A stretch of DNA of 5,781 bases, taken from JANNRW01 sp031401815 (GTDB taxonomy: Bacteria; Desulfobacterota; Desulfuromonadia; Geobacterales; DSM-12255). A program made the position numbers and the translations under genes. The stretch's first letter is position 1. Each line of letters starts with the position of its first letter. Below, one piece after another: positions 1 through 5,314 of this stretch. Where the stretch lies: assembly GCA_031401815.1 (NCBI GenBank), contig JANNRW010000372.1, forward strand, positions 1 to 5,781, read 5' to 3'. Below the pieces are notes generated by a model. It did no database searches, was not told the origin of the DNA, and was given only the letters and a program-made list of their open reading frames with translations.

Positions 1-141
1 GTGGCCGAGATCAATCGGAATAGGTGGCCGACTTCAATCGGAATCAGTGGCCGACTTCAATCGGAATCAGTGGCCGACTTCAATCGGAATCAGTGGCCGA
101 CTTCAATCGGAATAGGTGGCCGACTTGGTGCGGAATACGCA
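1..141. mobile_element. IS21-family-like terminal repeat array (one end of an insertion sequence)
   Basis: Six copies of a 23-bp unit begin at 1, 24, 47, 70, 93 and 116, an exact 23-bp period. Each starts GTGGCCGA and contains TCGGAAT or CGGAATA. The inner copies are nearly identical; the first has GAGA for GACT, and the last diverges to end in GCGGAATACGCA at 141. Read on the other strand the end is TGCGTATTCCGC, a form I recognise for IS21-family ends, which begin TG, end CA and carry several subterminal repeats that bind the transposase. The transposase genes (istA/istB type) would lie left of the window and are not visible. The array happens to be open in frame 1, so a spurious protein reads through it into the next gene. 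The family assignment comes from recognition of the end, not from a transposase. Confidence 0.7.
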
Positions 142-369
142 CTTGAGCTGGGCAGACCTCTGGTGGATGAGTTTGTACAGAGTCACTGCCCGGAACTGAC
201 CAGCCGGGTAGCTGCAGTTTTTTCGCGGCGTGGAGCATATCGCAACTACAAAGCGCTCCTTGCAGAAAATGGGTTGCTTGATACGTGGTATGCGTTTGAA
301 AATGCTCGCACGAAAAAGGCGCTGCTTGAATGGTGCGCAGACAACGGACTGGAGATTGAGGCAGATTAA
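142..369 (+). pseudogene. UPF0158-family protein, C-terminal remnant cut by the IS end
   Basis: The last 75 codons (LELGRPL through GLEIEAD, stop TAA 367-369) match what I know of the C-terminal half of UPF0158 (PF03682). They show a DEFV segment, then FSRRGAYRNYKALL, then LLDTWYAFEN, and a closing LEWCADNG. Family members are usually about 130-150 aa and of unknown function, so roughly half is missing. Homology begins at codon 142-144, immediately after the CA at 140-141 that ends the repeat array. This points to disruption by insertion. There is no start codon or ribosome-binding site ahead of the remnant; the open frame to position 1 is repeat DNA. It is probably non-functional. The missing N-terminal half may lie beyond the IS, or may be lost. 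Confidence 0.75.
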
Positions 370-402
370 TGACTGTTGTCATGGTAAAAGCAAGTAGAGG
401 TC

Positions 403-444
403 TTGTCAGAAGTTGTCACAGTCACTTTGTGACCCTCTTGACAA
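403..444. promoter_or_regulatory. Nested inverted repeat upstream of the antitoxin-like gene
   Basis: Two arm pairs share nearly the same centre: TTGTCA (403-408) with TGACAA (439-444) outside, and GTCACA (415-420) with TGTGAC (428-433) inside. Further direct copies of TTGTCA lie at 376-381 and 413-418. It sits about 90 bp ahead of the ribbon-helix-helix gene at 531, a class of protein that often represses its own promoter from palindromes. No convincing -10 box follows the TTGACA at 438-443, so a promoter cannot be placed. It could instead be a transcript hairpin 3' of the UPF0158 remnant, but there is no T-run. Confidence 0.35.
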
Positions 445-534
445 AGTAAATTGTGTAGGTTTGACCCTAGTACCTTGGTTTTTCAGATCAAGCCAGGCGG
501 TATTGTCCGCATCATTACGGGGTGGGAAATATGA
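442..534 (+). pseudogene. Possible C-terminal tail of a gene overlapping the antitoxin-like gene
   Basis: The frame is open from the stop at 439-441 to TGA at 532-534. It ends in IKPGGIVRIITGWEI, which looks like a real protein tail. The TGA overlaps the ATG of the next gene as ATGA, the usual junction of a co-translated pair. In many type II TA operons the toxin gene precedes a ribbon-helix-helix antitoxin, so this may be the last piece of a deleted toxin. There is no start codon with a ribosome-binding site, and the upstream part of the frame does not look coding. I cannot assign a family. Chance is a real alternative, because the open frame is only 30 codons long. Confidence 0.35.
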
Positions 535-818
535 AAGCGCAACGTAACAAGCATACGGAAGAAGAAATTGATGACATTGTCACAGCCCATGCAGGTGATG
601 AGAATGCGTGGGATCAACCTGTACATATTCACAAGAATAAATCTGCCTCAGTATCCCTGCCTGCGGCTCTTGCCGAGCGTGCGGTGTTTTTTTCGCGTGT
701 TCACAGGGAAAAGAGCATGGAAAACTGGCTCGCCAGGATCATTCAGGAACGGCTGGATGTTGAAGAAGCTGCATTTACTGGTTTGAAAAGAGATATGTTT
801 GCCAAAAGCGCACGGTAG
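531..818 (+). CDS. Ribbon-helix-helix (CopG-like) antitoxin-type protein
   Basis: This 95-aa protein is acidic at its N-terminus (TEEEIDDIV) and then has a ribbon-helix-helix pattern. A strand KSASVSLP lies at about 37-44, helix 1 follows at about 45-59, and helix 2 with ENWLARIIQERLDVEEAAF at about 64-82. Proteins of this shape bind operator DNA as dimers, and many are antitoxins that neutralise a toxin through one terminus. The ATG at 531 is preferred over the GTG at 522 because it forms an ATGA overlap with the frame ahead and has a G-rich stretch (GGGGTGGG, 520-526 and flanking) just upstream. No complete toxin is adjacent. It may therefore be an orphan antitoxin or a stand-alone regulator. 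The fold is inferred by eye from the pattern, and the partner family is unknown. Confidence 0.65.
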   Translation: MKAQRNKHTEEEIDDIVTAHAGDENAWDQPVHIHKNKSASVSLPAALAERAVFFSRVHREKSMENWLARIIQERLDVEEAAFTGLKRDMFAKSAR

Positions 819-909
819 ATCGAACCGTTTCTTGTATCATTTGTTGAATGGTGAGCAGGCCGGGGTTAAGTTAAGGTGAGAGTTAAAAATATGTGGAATG
901 CAAATACCA

Positions 910-967
910 ATATTGCAAGCCTGACCCCATATGGTTCCATATTGCAAGCCTGACCCCATATGGTTCT
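910..967. repeat. 29-bp tandem duplication with RAYT/REP-like motif
   Basis: Two adjacent 29-bp copies (910-938 and 939-967) differ only in the last base. Each contains ATATTGCAAGCCTGACCCC followed by ATATGGTTC. On the minus strand the core reads GGGGTCAGGCTTGCAATAT. I associate that phrase with sequences flanking IS200-like REP-associated tyrosine transposases (RAYTs), but this is recollection and needs a search. Because 29 is not a multiple of 3, the two copies are read in different frames by the overlapping open frame. The protein predicted across them is therefore an artefact. The duplication sits directly against the antitoxin-like stub at 968. Confidence 0.7.
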
Positions 968-1087
968 GATGGTTCGGTGGAAACATTTTTCAGCCAACGT
1001 GCACGTAAGCGCAAGATCGACGTTGGGACGCTGATAAATAATATTCTGCGTAAGGAGATGGAGTTGGCAAAAGAATTAGGGGTTTAA
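968..1087 (+). pseudogene. C-terminal stub of a second antitoxin-like (CopG/BrnA-type) gene
   Basis: The 39 codons before the TAA read GSVETFFSQRARKRKIDVGT then LINNILRKEMELAKELGV. The order of hydrophobic residue, FF, basic helix, short turn, then LIN..LRKE resembles the last helices of small ribbon-helix-helix antitoxins, where a segment like YQTLIN..LR is common. The N-terminal strand that would contact DNA is missing. In its place is the 29-bp duplication, which supplies a chance GTG-initiated reading frame from 893. No toxin gene is next to it. Probably non-functional; family assignment is tentative because of the short length. Confidence 0.5.
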
Positions 1088-1099
1088 GCTGATCTCCCC

Positions 1100-1115
1100 G
1101 ATGCAGATATGCATC
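1100..1115 (+). other. Short perfect hairpin after the antitoxin stub
   Basis: GATGCA, loop GATA, TGCATC lies 12 bp after the stop codon at 1087. It has no following T-run, so a factor-independent terminator is unlikely. The rest of 1088-1152 shows nothing recognisable. Confidence 0.25.
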
Positions 1116-1152
1116 AGACTGACAACGCTGTGATTACGAATTCATGCAGAAT

Positions 1153-1355
1153 TAAAGAATCCCCTAAAGGGTCGCGTCTCAACTCCCTAAAGAATCCCCT
1201 AAAGGGTCGCGTCTCAACTCCCTAAAGAATCCCCTAAAGGGTCGCGTCTCAACTCCCTACAGCTTCTTGCCGAAATCCTGACTTAAAACCAGAATCCCCT
1301 AAAGGGTCGCGTCTCAACTCCCTACAGCTTCTTGCCGAAATCCTGACTTAAAACC
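1153..1355. repeat. Nested direct-repeat array (35-bp unit A, 65-bp unit AB)
   Basis: Unit A runs from AGAATCCCCTAAAGGG to CAACTCCCTA and starts at 1156, 1191, 1226 and 1291. The first three copies are back to back with a 35-bp period. Unit B (31 bp, CAGCTTCTTGCC to TTAAAACC) lies at 1260-1290 and 1325-1355, each directly after an A. The order is A-A-AB-AB, so 1226-1290 and 1291-1355 form a perfect 65-bp tandem duplication. All copies of each unit are identical, which suggests recent expansion or conversion. Each A holds CCCTAAAGGG, a small palindrome, and can also pair AGGG with the later CCCT. The array fills most of the gene-free stretch 1088-1413 and ends 58 bp before the DUF2442 start. 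No coding frame is apparent. It looks like a minisatellite, or REP-derived repeats, not a CRISPR array. Confidence 0.9.
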
Positions 1356-1400
1356 TGCTACACAAGGTTCACAAGCCCGGCAACTTTCAACCACTTCAAT

Positions 1401-1406
1401 AAGGAG
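1401..1406 (+). promoter_or_regulatory. Ribosome-binding site of the DUF2442 gene
   Basis: AAGGAG lies 7 nt before the ATG at 1414. This near-consensus site fixes that start. No convincing -35/-10 pair was seen between the repeat array and the gene. Confidence 0.8.
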
Positions 1407-1413
1407 CGAAGCC

Positions 1414-1695
1414 ATGTACCCTGCGGTGAAAGAAGTTATCCCAGGCGAAGACTATATGCTCTCGGTTGTTTTTGATAATGGCGAACATGGTCTTCTCGAT
1501 ATGAAACCGGTTCTTGGTTTCGGTCTGTTTCAGCGAATCAAGGATTTTCAGGCGTTCAAGCAGGTTCGAGTCGCTTTCGACACGATCGAATGGGATTGCG
1601 GGGTTGATCTTGATCCGGAATATGTCTATTCCAGATGCACATTGAGCTCGTCAGCAATGGTGGCTGAATGTAGGGAAGAGTATGCAAAACCATGA
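1414..1695 (+). CDS. DUF2442 domain protein
   Basis: This 93-aa protein matches the whole DUF2442 pattern (PF10387). It has an opening KEVIPGEDYMLSVVFDNGE, then GLLDMKPVL, LFQRIKDFQAFKQVRV, IEWDCGVDLDPEYVY and a polar tail. The length is normal for the family and the start has a strong AAGGAG site. DUF2442 genes are small, beta-rich and of unproven function. They often follow a DUF4160 gene, and sometimes precede an XRE regulator, in pairs suspected to be TA modules. No DUF4160 gene is present here; the repeat array occupies the place where it would be. The gene may therefore be an orphan half of such a pair. It converges with the MNT gene, 67 bp away. Cytoplasmic, with no signal peptide or membrane segment. 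Confidence 0.85.
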   Translation: MYPAVKEVIPGEDYMLSVVFDNGEHGLLDMKPVLGFGLFQRIKDFQAFKQVRVAFDTIEWDCGVDLDPEYVYSRCTLSSSAMVAECREEYAKP

Positions 1696-1742
1696 GGTAC
1701 TGAAGTATTAAGGAGACTTGCAATAATAAATGGCTGAAAGAG

Positions 1743-1766
1743 GTGAGAAACTAATCCCGTTCTCAC
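1743..1766. terminator. Hairpin between convergent DUF2442 and MNT genes
   Basis: GTGAGAA (1743-1749) pairs with TTCTCAC (1760-1766) around a 10-nt loop. The right arm covers the MNT stop codon (1763-1765, TGA on the minus strand). Because it lies between convergent genes it could end both transcripts. Neither side has a clear T-run, so this is a weak call. Confidence 0.35.
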
Positions 1767-2086
1767 GCCATCCGTTCACCGCTCCTCAAAATCTCACCGG
1801 CAACAGGATTACTCTCGTTGAATTCTGAAAGCAAGTATGGATGAGGCTCGATATCTGAATCAATCGTTCGAGCCAGCTTGGTCAGCAAAAACCTGAAATC
1901 AAAACCATCTCCGACAAATTTGTCGGTAACAATGGCCAAATCGATATCACTCCACTCGTCGGCTCTGCCGGTGGCGTATGAACCGAAAAGATACGCCTGA
2001 AGAACCAGGATCTGCTTGTCACGCAGAAGCGAAATATACTGTTTCACCTCATCATAAATCAGTTGTTTATCTTTTCCAGTAGCCAT
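1763..2086 (-). CDS. MNT-type minimal nucleotidyltransferase (antitoxin of an MNT/HEPN pair)
   Basis: This 107-aa protein has the minimal nucleotidyltransferase core of the DNA polymerase beta superfamily. LFGSYATGRADEWSDIDLAI at about 33-52 supplies the GS motif (G35, S36) and the metal-binding D47 and D49; SDIEPHPY at about 77-84 supplies the likely third carboxylate, E80. All catalytic residues are present. In studied MNT/HEPN modules the MNT protein inactivates the HEPN toxin by adding AMP to it. The ATG at 2086 is chosen because AAAGGA (2095-2100, minus strand) lies 8 nt ahead; an in-frame upstream start at 2140 would lie deep inside the HEPN gene and has nothing like the family in its extra residues. 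It overlaps the end of HEPN by 28 bp, so the pair is probably translationally coupled. Confidence 0.9.
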   Translation of the reverse strand: MATGKDKQLIYDEVKQYISLLRDKQILVLQAYLFGSYATGRADEWSDIDLAIVTDKFVGDGFDFRFLLTKLARTIDSDIEPHPYLLSEFNESNPVAGEILRSGERMA

Positions 2087-2451
2087 GCGCTTAATCCTTT
2101 TATGGTTGCAATGTTCTTTTCGGCAAACGCCCTGGTACACTTTTGATAAAACTCCCGCTTGTACTCTTCGTATCTTGCCTCGATGTTAAACAGGTTCACG
2201 TACTGAAGGGAGTCTTTCTGCTCCTCAGTCATTTCCAGTCCGCACCGATCTGCCAACTTGTAAAGATCATGAATCCGGGGAACTTTTGCATCGACAGACT
2301 TTACATAGCAGGCCTTCAGTAACTTCTCGATATAGAGATGACCAACAAAAAGAGACCAGACAAATTCTCCGCTGGCAAACATATTTTGCATTGAACGAAA
2401 ATTTTCTTCCGCAGATTCCAGCCAATAAGTGATAAGTTCATCTCTTGTCAT
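2059..2451 (-). CDS. HEPN-domain protein (PF05168-type), partner of the MNT
   Basis: This 130-aa all-helical protein has HEPN hallmarks. A first helix WLESAEENFRSMQNMF is followed by FVGHLYIEKLLKACYV, then VPRIHDLYKLADRCGL (the conserved HDL..L segment), and NIEARYEEYKREFY with the conserved ARY. HEPN proteins are often RNases and act as toxins beside MNT antitoxins. I see no R-x4-6-H motif anywhere, nor the RX4HXY of HepT, so RNase activity by the usual residues is uncertain; lacking the motif may be normal for this subfamily. ATG 2451 is preferred to GTG 2457 because the GAGG at 2457-2460 (minus strand) then sits 5 nt ahead and would otherwise overlap the start. First gene of the two-gene operon, with its own promoter. 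Confidence 0.87.
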   Translation of the reverse strand: MTRDELITYWLESAEENFRSMQNMFASGEFVWSLFVGHLYIEKLLKACYVKSVDAKVPRIHDLYKLADRCGLEMTEEQKDSLQYVNLFNIEARYEEYKREFYQKCTRAFAEKNIATIKGLSAWLLEKINN

Positions 2452-2471
2452 TGACACCTCGAATGTTGAGG

Positions 2472-2499
2472 ATTATAACCTAACATGCCATTATGGCAA
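2472..2499 (-). promoter_or_regulatory. Promoter of the HEPN-MNT operon
   Basis: On the minus strand TTGCCA (2494-2499) and a perfect TATAAT (2472-2477) are separated by 16 bp. Transcription would begin near 2465, giving a leader of only about 14 nt before ATG 2451. The leader holds the GAGG ribosome-binding site. Confidence 0.7.
2486..2498. promoter_or_regulatory. Perfect palindrome, candidate operator
   Basis: TGCCATTATGGCA is a perfect 6-bp inverted repeat around one base. It covers most of the -35 box and the upstream half of the spacer of the HEPN-MNT promoter. A protein bound there would block RNA polymerase. The likely binder would be the module's own complex, or a ribbon-helix-helix or XRE regulator elsewhere. 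It also lies 87 bp upstream of the divergent SNF2 gene. Confidence 0.5.
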
Positions 2500-2585
2500 G
2501 CAAATACCATTGATAAGAGGATTACTGATTACCTTCTGACAGTCGCCCAAGTCTTGATATCCCCCCATTAACAGGTACACAAATC

Positions 2586-5282
2586 ATGAATCTTACCCTC
2601 ACTCCGTCCGGTCATCTGCTTATGATCGAAGGAACACCGGCAACAACCGCTGGTTCCGTAACCAGCATATTATTTGCCGAAAAAATTACTAACGCTTTTT
2701 CGACTTCACCATCAGCCGGAATTATTGCGCTGGCCGGAGGGAAAGCCGCGCCTGACTGGCCGCTTGCCTGGATGTTCTGGCGTGATTTCGGTAGCCGTTA
2801 CCTGCTCCTCTTCTGTCAAAAACAGCCAGCTCTCGAACGGCTTGAACCTCTCCCCCCGCTGGATGAAGCTACCATTGCTCATCTCATCCTCAGTATCCCC
2901 CCCATGCCTGGAGCCGAGTACTGCTCGCCCGATGTCCTGGCTGCCATCTGGTCTGAGCTCGACCGTTGGGTGCTGGCTGAGATTGCCGGAAATCCGGATG
3001 GAGCGAGTGGTTTTCTGCACCAGTATGCACCGCTCTGGCGGCAGGTGGGTCGGGTCTGTTTTCATCTTGCTGAAAACAAAAATGATCCTGAATTTCCTTT
3101 TGCCTTTATGGCAACCTACATCCCTCGTCTGGGGAAAAATGCCAGAGCCCAGCATCTCCCTTTAAGTCAGGCGTTGCGCGAATATGCCGGAGCAAATAAT
3201 CGGGAAGCGCTGTTGCGCCTGCTGGAGCCGGTTCAGGAGGCAAGTACCCGTTGTGTCTGGGTGAAGGAGCTCTTGGAGAGCAGCGATATCTACCATCCTC
3301 TTGCCTGGACGCCGGAAGAGGCGTACCCGTTTTTGAAAGATCTGCCTGACCTGGAGGGGAGCGGCCTCGTCGTGCGGTTACCTGATTGGTGGAAAAAGCG
3401 CCCCCGCCCCAAGGTGCAGGTCGCCATCGGTTCCAAAATCGGAGAATCACTGTCTGCTCAGGCGCTACTTGATTTCCGGGTGCAAATGACACTGGGAGGA
3501 GATGACCTGACACCGGCAGAGATTGCTACACTGACCGCAGCCGGGGAAGGGCTTGCTTTTTTGCGGGGACAGTGGGTTGAGGTTGATGGTGACAAGCTCC
3601 GTCAGGCTCTGGAGCAGTGGCGACGGGTTGAAGCCGAAGCAGGAGTGGACGGCCTTTCGTTCATGGAAGGGATGCGGCTTTTGGCTGGTGCCCGCCGGGA
3701 TCTGGCCGGAGATGACCCGACACTGGCTGAAAGCGGCTGGGCTTTTGTGGAGGCAGGGGAACGGTTGCGAGAGATGCTGGCCGGACTGCGGGAGCCGGCT
3801 CGTCTGGCAGCTGTGCAGGCAGGTGAAAGTCTGCACGCGACCCTGCGCCCTTACCAGCAGACCGGTCTCAACTGGCTCTGGTTTCTGTCGGAGCTTGGTC
3901 TGGGTGCCTGTCTGGCCGATGACATGGGGCTTGGTAAAACCATACAGATAATCGCCCTGCTGCTGGCGCAAAAAGGGCGCGTCGGGACAGCTCTTCCCAG
4001 CCTGCTGGTGCTCCCCGCTTCCCTGCTTGCCAACTGGCGAAGTGAGCTGGAGCGCTTTGCACCTTCACTAAAAGCAGTCTGCCTGCATCCGTCAGAGCTT
4101 GAACCGGCAGAACTTCAGCGGATCAGCGCTGACCCCTCAGCCTCCCTGGCGTCTGTCGATGCCGTGTTGACATCTTACGGTATGCTTCAGCGTCAGGAAT
4201 GGTTAAAGGAAGTGTCCTGGAACCTGATAGTCCTGGACGAAGCCCAGGCTATTAAAAACCCGGGTACCCGACAGGCAAAAGCGGTCAAATCCCTTTCCGG
4301 AAGGGCTCGCATTGCTCTGACCGGCACGCCGGTGGAAAACCGGCTGTCCGATCTCTGGTCGCTGTTTGATTTCATCTCACCCGGTCTGCTCGGTTCGGCT
4401 CCCCGCTTCAAGCAGTTCGTTTCTTCGCTGGAAAGTCATGAGCCGCCATCCTATGCGCCGCTCCGCACATTAGTACAGCCGTACATTTTGCGCCGCATGA
4501 AAACCGATAAGAGTGTTATAAGTGATCTTCCCGATAAGGTAGAAGTGGCTGCCTGGTGCGGCCTCAGCAAGATGCAAGCCCGCTTGTATGGCCAGGCAGT
4601 ACAGGAGCTGGCGAACACACTCAAGGAGCAGCAGGAGGGGATGAAGCGCCGGGGGCTGATTCTCTCGGCACTGATGCGTTTCAAACAGATCTGCAACCAT
4701 CCGGGTCAGTCGCTGGGGGATGGAGACTATACCCCGGAGAGGAGCGGGAAGTTTCTGCGGCTACAGGAGCTTGTGGAAGAGATCGCTTCGCGTCAGGAAA
4801 AGGTGCTGATCTTTACCCAGTTCAGAGAGATGACCAGTCCCATTGCCTCTTTTCTGGCCACGCAGTTCGGACGTCCCGGCCTGATGTTGCACGGGGGGAC
4901 TCCTGTATCAGAACGGAAAAAACTGGTAGACCGCTTTCAACAGGAGGAGGGCCCCCCGTTCTTTGTCCTCTCCCTCAAGGCGGGCGGCTCCGGACTTAAT
5001 CTGACAGCTGCCAGTCATGTCATACATTTTGACCGCTGGTGGAACCCGGCAGTTGAAAATCAGGCCACTGACCGTGCCTTCCGTATCGGTCAGAACAAGA
5101 ACGTAATGGTGCACAAATTCATCTGCAAGGGGACAGTGGAAGAGAAAATCGACGCACTGATCAGAGCCAAGACCGGTCTGGCGACAGAACTCCTTGAAGG
5201 GGCGGAAGCCCTGCTGACCGAGATGGACGATGAGGCACTGCTGAAGATGGTGGCGCTTGATCTGGACAAGGTGGGGATATGA
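2586..5282 (+). CDS. SNF2-family DNA-dependent ATPase (helicase-like)
   Basis: This 898-aa, full-length protein is a superfamily 2 translocase of the SNF2 class, which uses ATP to move along duplex DNA and remodel nucleoprotein rather than unwind it. Residues 1-270 are a poorly recognisable N-terminal region. About 275-400 fits the SNF2-associated domain (PF12419/DUF3670). About 418-660 is the first RecA lobe: LRPYQQTGLNWLWF, Walker A DDMGLGKT (445-452), LVLPASLLANW, DEAQ (551-554) and LTGTPVENRLSDLW (578-591). About 722-860 is the second lobe: VLIFTQF, LHGGT, KAGGSGLNL, HFDRWWNPAVENQATDRAFR with arginines R830 and R833. Every key motif is intact. ATG 2586 has only a weak CAGG ahead and no clear promoter. 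It is followed by the SWIM gene, to which it is probably coupled. Bacterial SWIM zinc fingers are known to occur with SNF2 ATPases. Its substrate is unknown. Confidence 0.95.
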   Translation: MNLTLTPSGHLLMIEGTPATTAGSVTSILFAEKITNAFSTSPSAGIIALAGGKAAPDWPLAWMFWRDFGSRYLLLFCQKQPALERLEPLPPLDEATIAHLILSIPPMPGAEYCSPDVLAAIWSELDRWVLAEIAGNPDGASGFLHQYAPLWRQVGRVCFHLAENKNDPEFPFAFMATYIPRLGKNARAQHLPLSQALREYAGANNREALLRLLEPVQEASTRCVWVKELLESSDIYHPLAWTPEEAYPFLKDLPDLEGSGLVVRLPDWWKKRPRPKVQVAIGSKIGESLSAQALLDFRVQMTLGGDDLTPAEIATLTAAGEGLAFLRGQWVEVDGDKLRQALEQWRRVEAEAGVDGLSFMEGMRLLAGARRDLAGDDPTLAESGWAFVEAGERLREMLAGLREPARLAAVQAGESLHATLRPYQQTGLNWLWFLSELGLGACLADDMGLGKTIQIIALLLAQKGRVGTALPSLLVLPASLLANWRSELERFAPSLKAVCLHPSELEPAELQRISADPSASLASVDAVLTSYGMLQRQEWLKEVSWNLIVLDEAQAIKNPGTRQAKAVKSLSGRARIALTGTPVENRLSDLWSLFDFISPGLLGSAPRFKQFVSSLESHEPPSYAPLRTLVQPYILRRMKTDKSVISDLPDKVEVAAWCGLSKMQARLYGQAVQELANTLKEQQEGMKRRGLILSALMRFKQICNHPGQSLGDGDYTPERSGKFLRLQELVEEIASRQEKVLIFTQFREMTSPIASFLATQFGRPGLMLHGGTPVSERKKLVDRFQQEEGPPFFVLSLKAGGSGLNLTAASHVIHFDRWWNPAVENQATDRAFRIGQNKNVMVHKFICKGTVEEKIDALIRAKTGLATELLEGAEALLTEMDDEALLKMVALDLDKVGI

Positions 5283-5314
5283 GAGATCTGATAGAGAGGA
5301 TACAGAGAACATGA
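5279..5314 (+). other. 11-codon mini-ORF bridging SNF2 and SWIM genes
   Basis: ATG 5279-5281 overlaps the SNF2 stop (TGA 5280-5282). The frame reads MRDLIERIQRT and ends at TGA 5312-5314, which overlaps the SWIM ATG at 5311. Both junctions are ATGA. It could hand terminating ribosomes on from SNF2 to SWIM. AGAGAGGA at 5293-5300 gives the SWIM gene its own binding site, with 10 nt to its ATG. The peptide itself is unlikely to matter, and chance cannot be excluded. Confidence 0.35.

Noticed and set aside
1..369. A single 122-aa protein starting at GTG 1
   Set aside because: The first 47 codons are the 23-bp repeat array read in shifting frames (23 is not a multiple of 3); only the part from 142 resembles a protein family.
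438..466. Promoter from TTGACA at 438 or TTGACC at 461
   Set aside because: No acceptable -10 box occurs at 15-19 bp from either.
486..522. Similarity of IKPGGIVRIITG to IKPGGIEAIVSG in the SWIM protein (from 5556)
   Set aside because: About 16 nt match well, then identity drops. The shared peptide is short and glycine/proline-rich, and the flanks do not align, so chance is more likely than a SWIM fragment.
893..967. N-terminal part of the 64-aa frame starting at GTG 893
   Set aside because: It translates the two copies of the 29-bp repeat in two different frames and gives unrelated residues, so it is not ancestral coding sequence.
1153..1355. CRISPR array
   Set aside because: Three of the four repeats are back to back with no spacer, and the only intervening sequence (B) is the same both times. 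No cas genes are present.
1730..1828. 32-codon frame MAERGEKLIPFSRH... after DUF2442, with AAGGAG upstream
   Set aside because: The AAGGAG is too far from the ATG (about 14 nt), and most of the frame is antisense to the well-supported end of the MNT gene, including its hairpin.
2510..2585. SNF2 promoter from TTGATA at 2510 or 2554
   Set aside because: No -10 box at a workable distance; the second would place it at the start codon.
2712..5312. Long open frames antisense or out of frame within the SNF2 gene
   Set aside because: All lie inside a gene with continuous, motif-rich homology; their proteins resemble nothing and they lack ribosome-binding sites.
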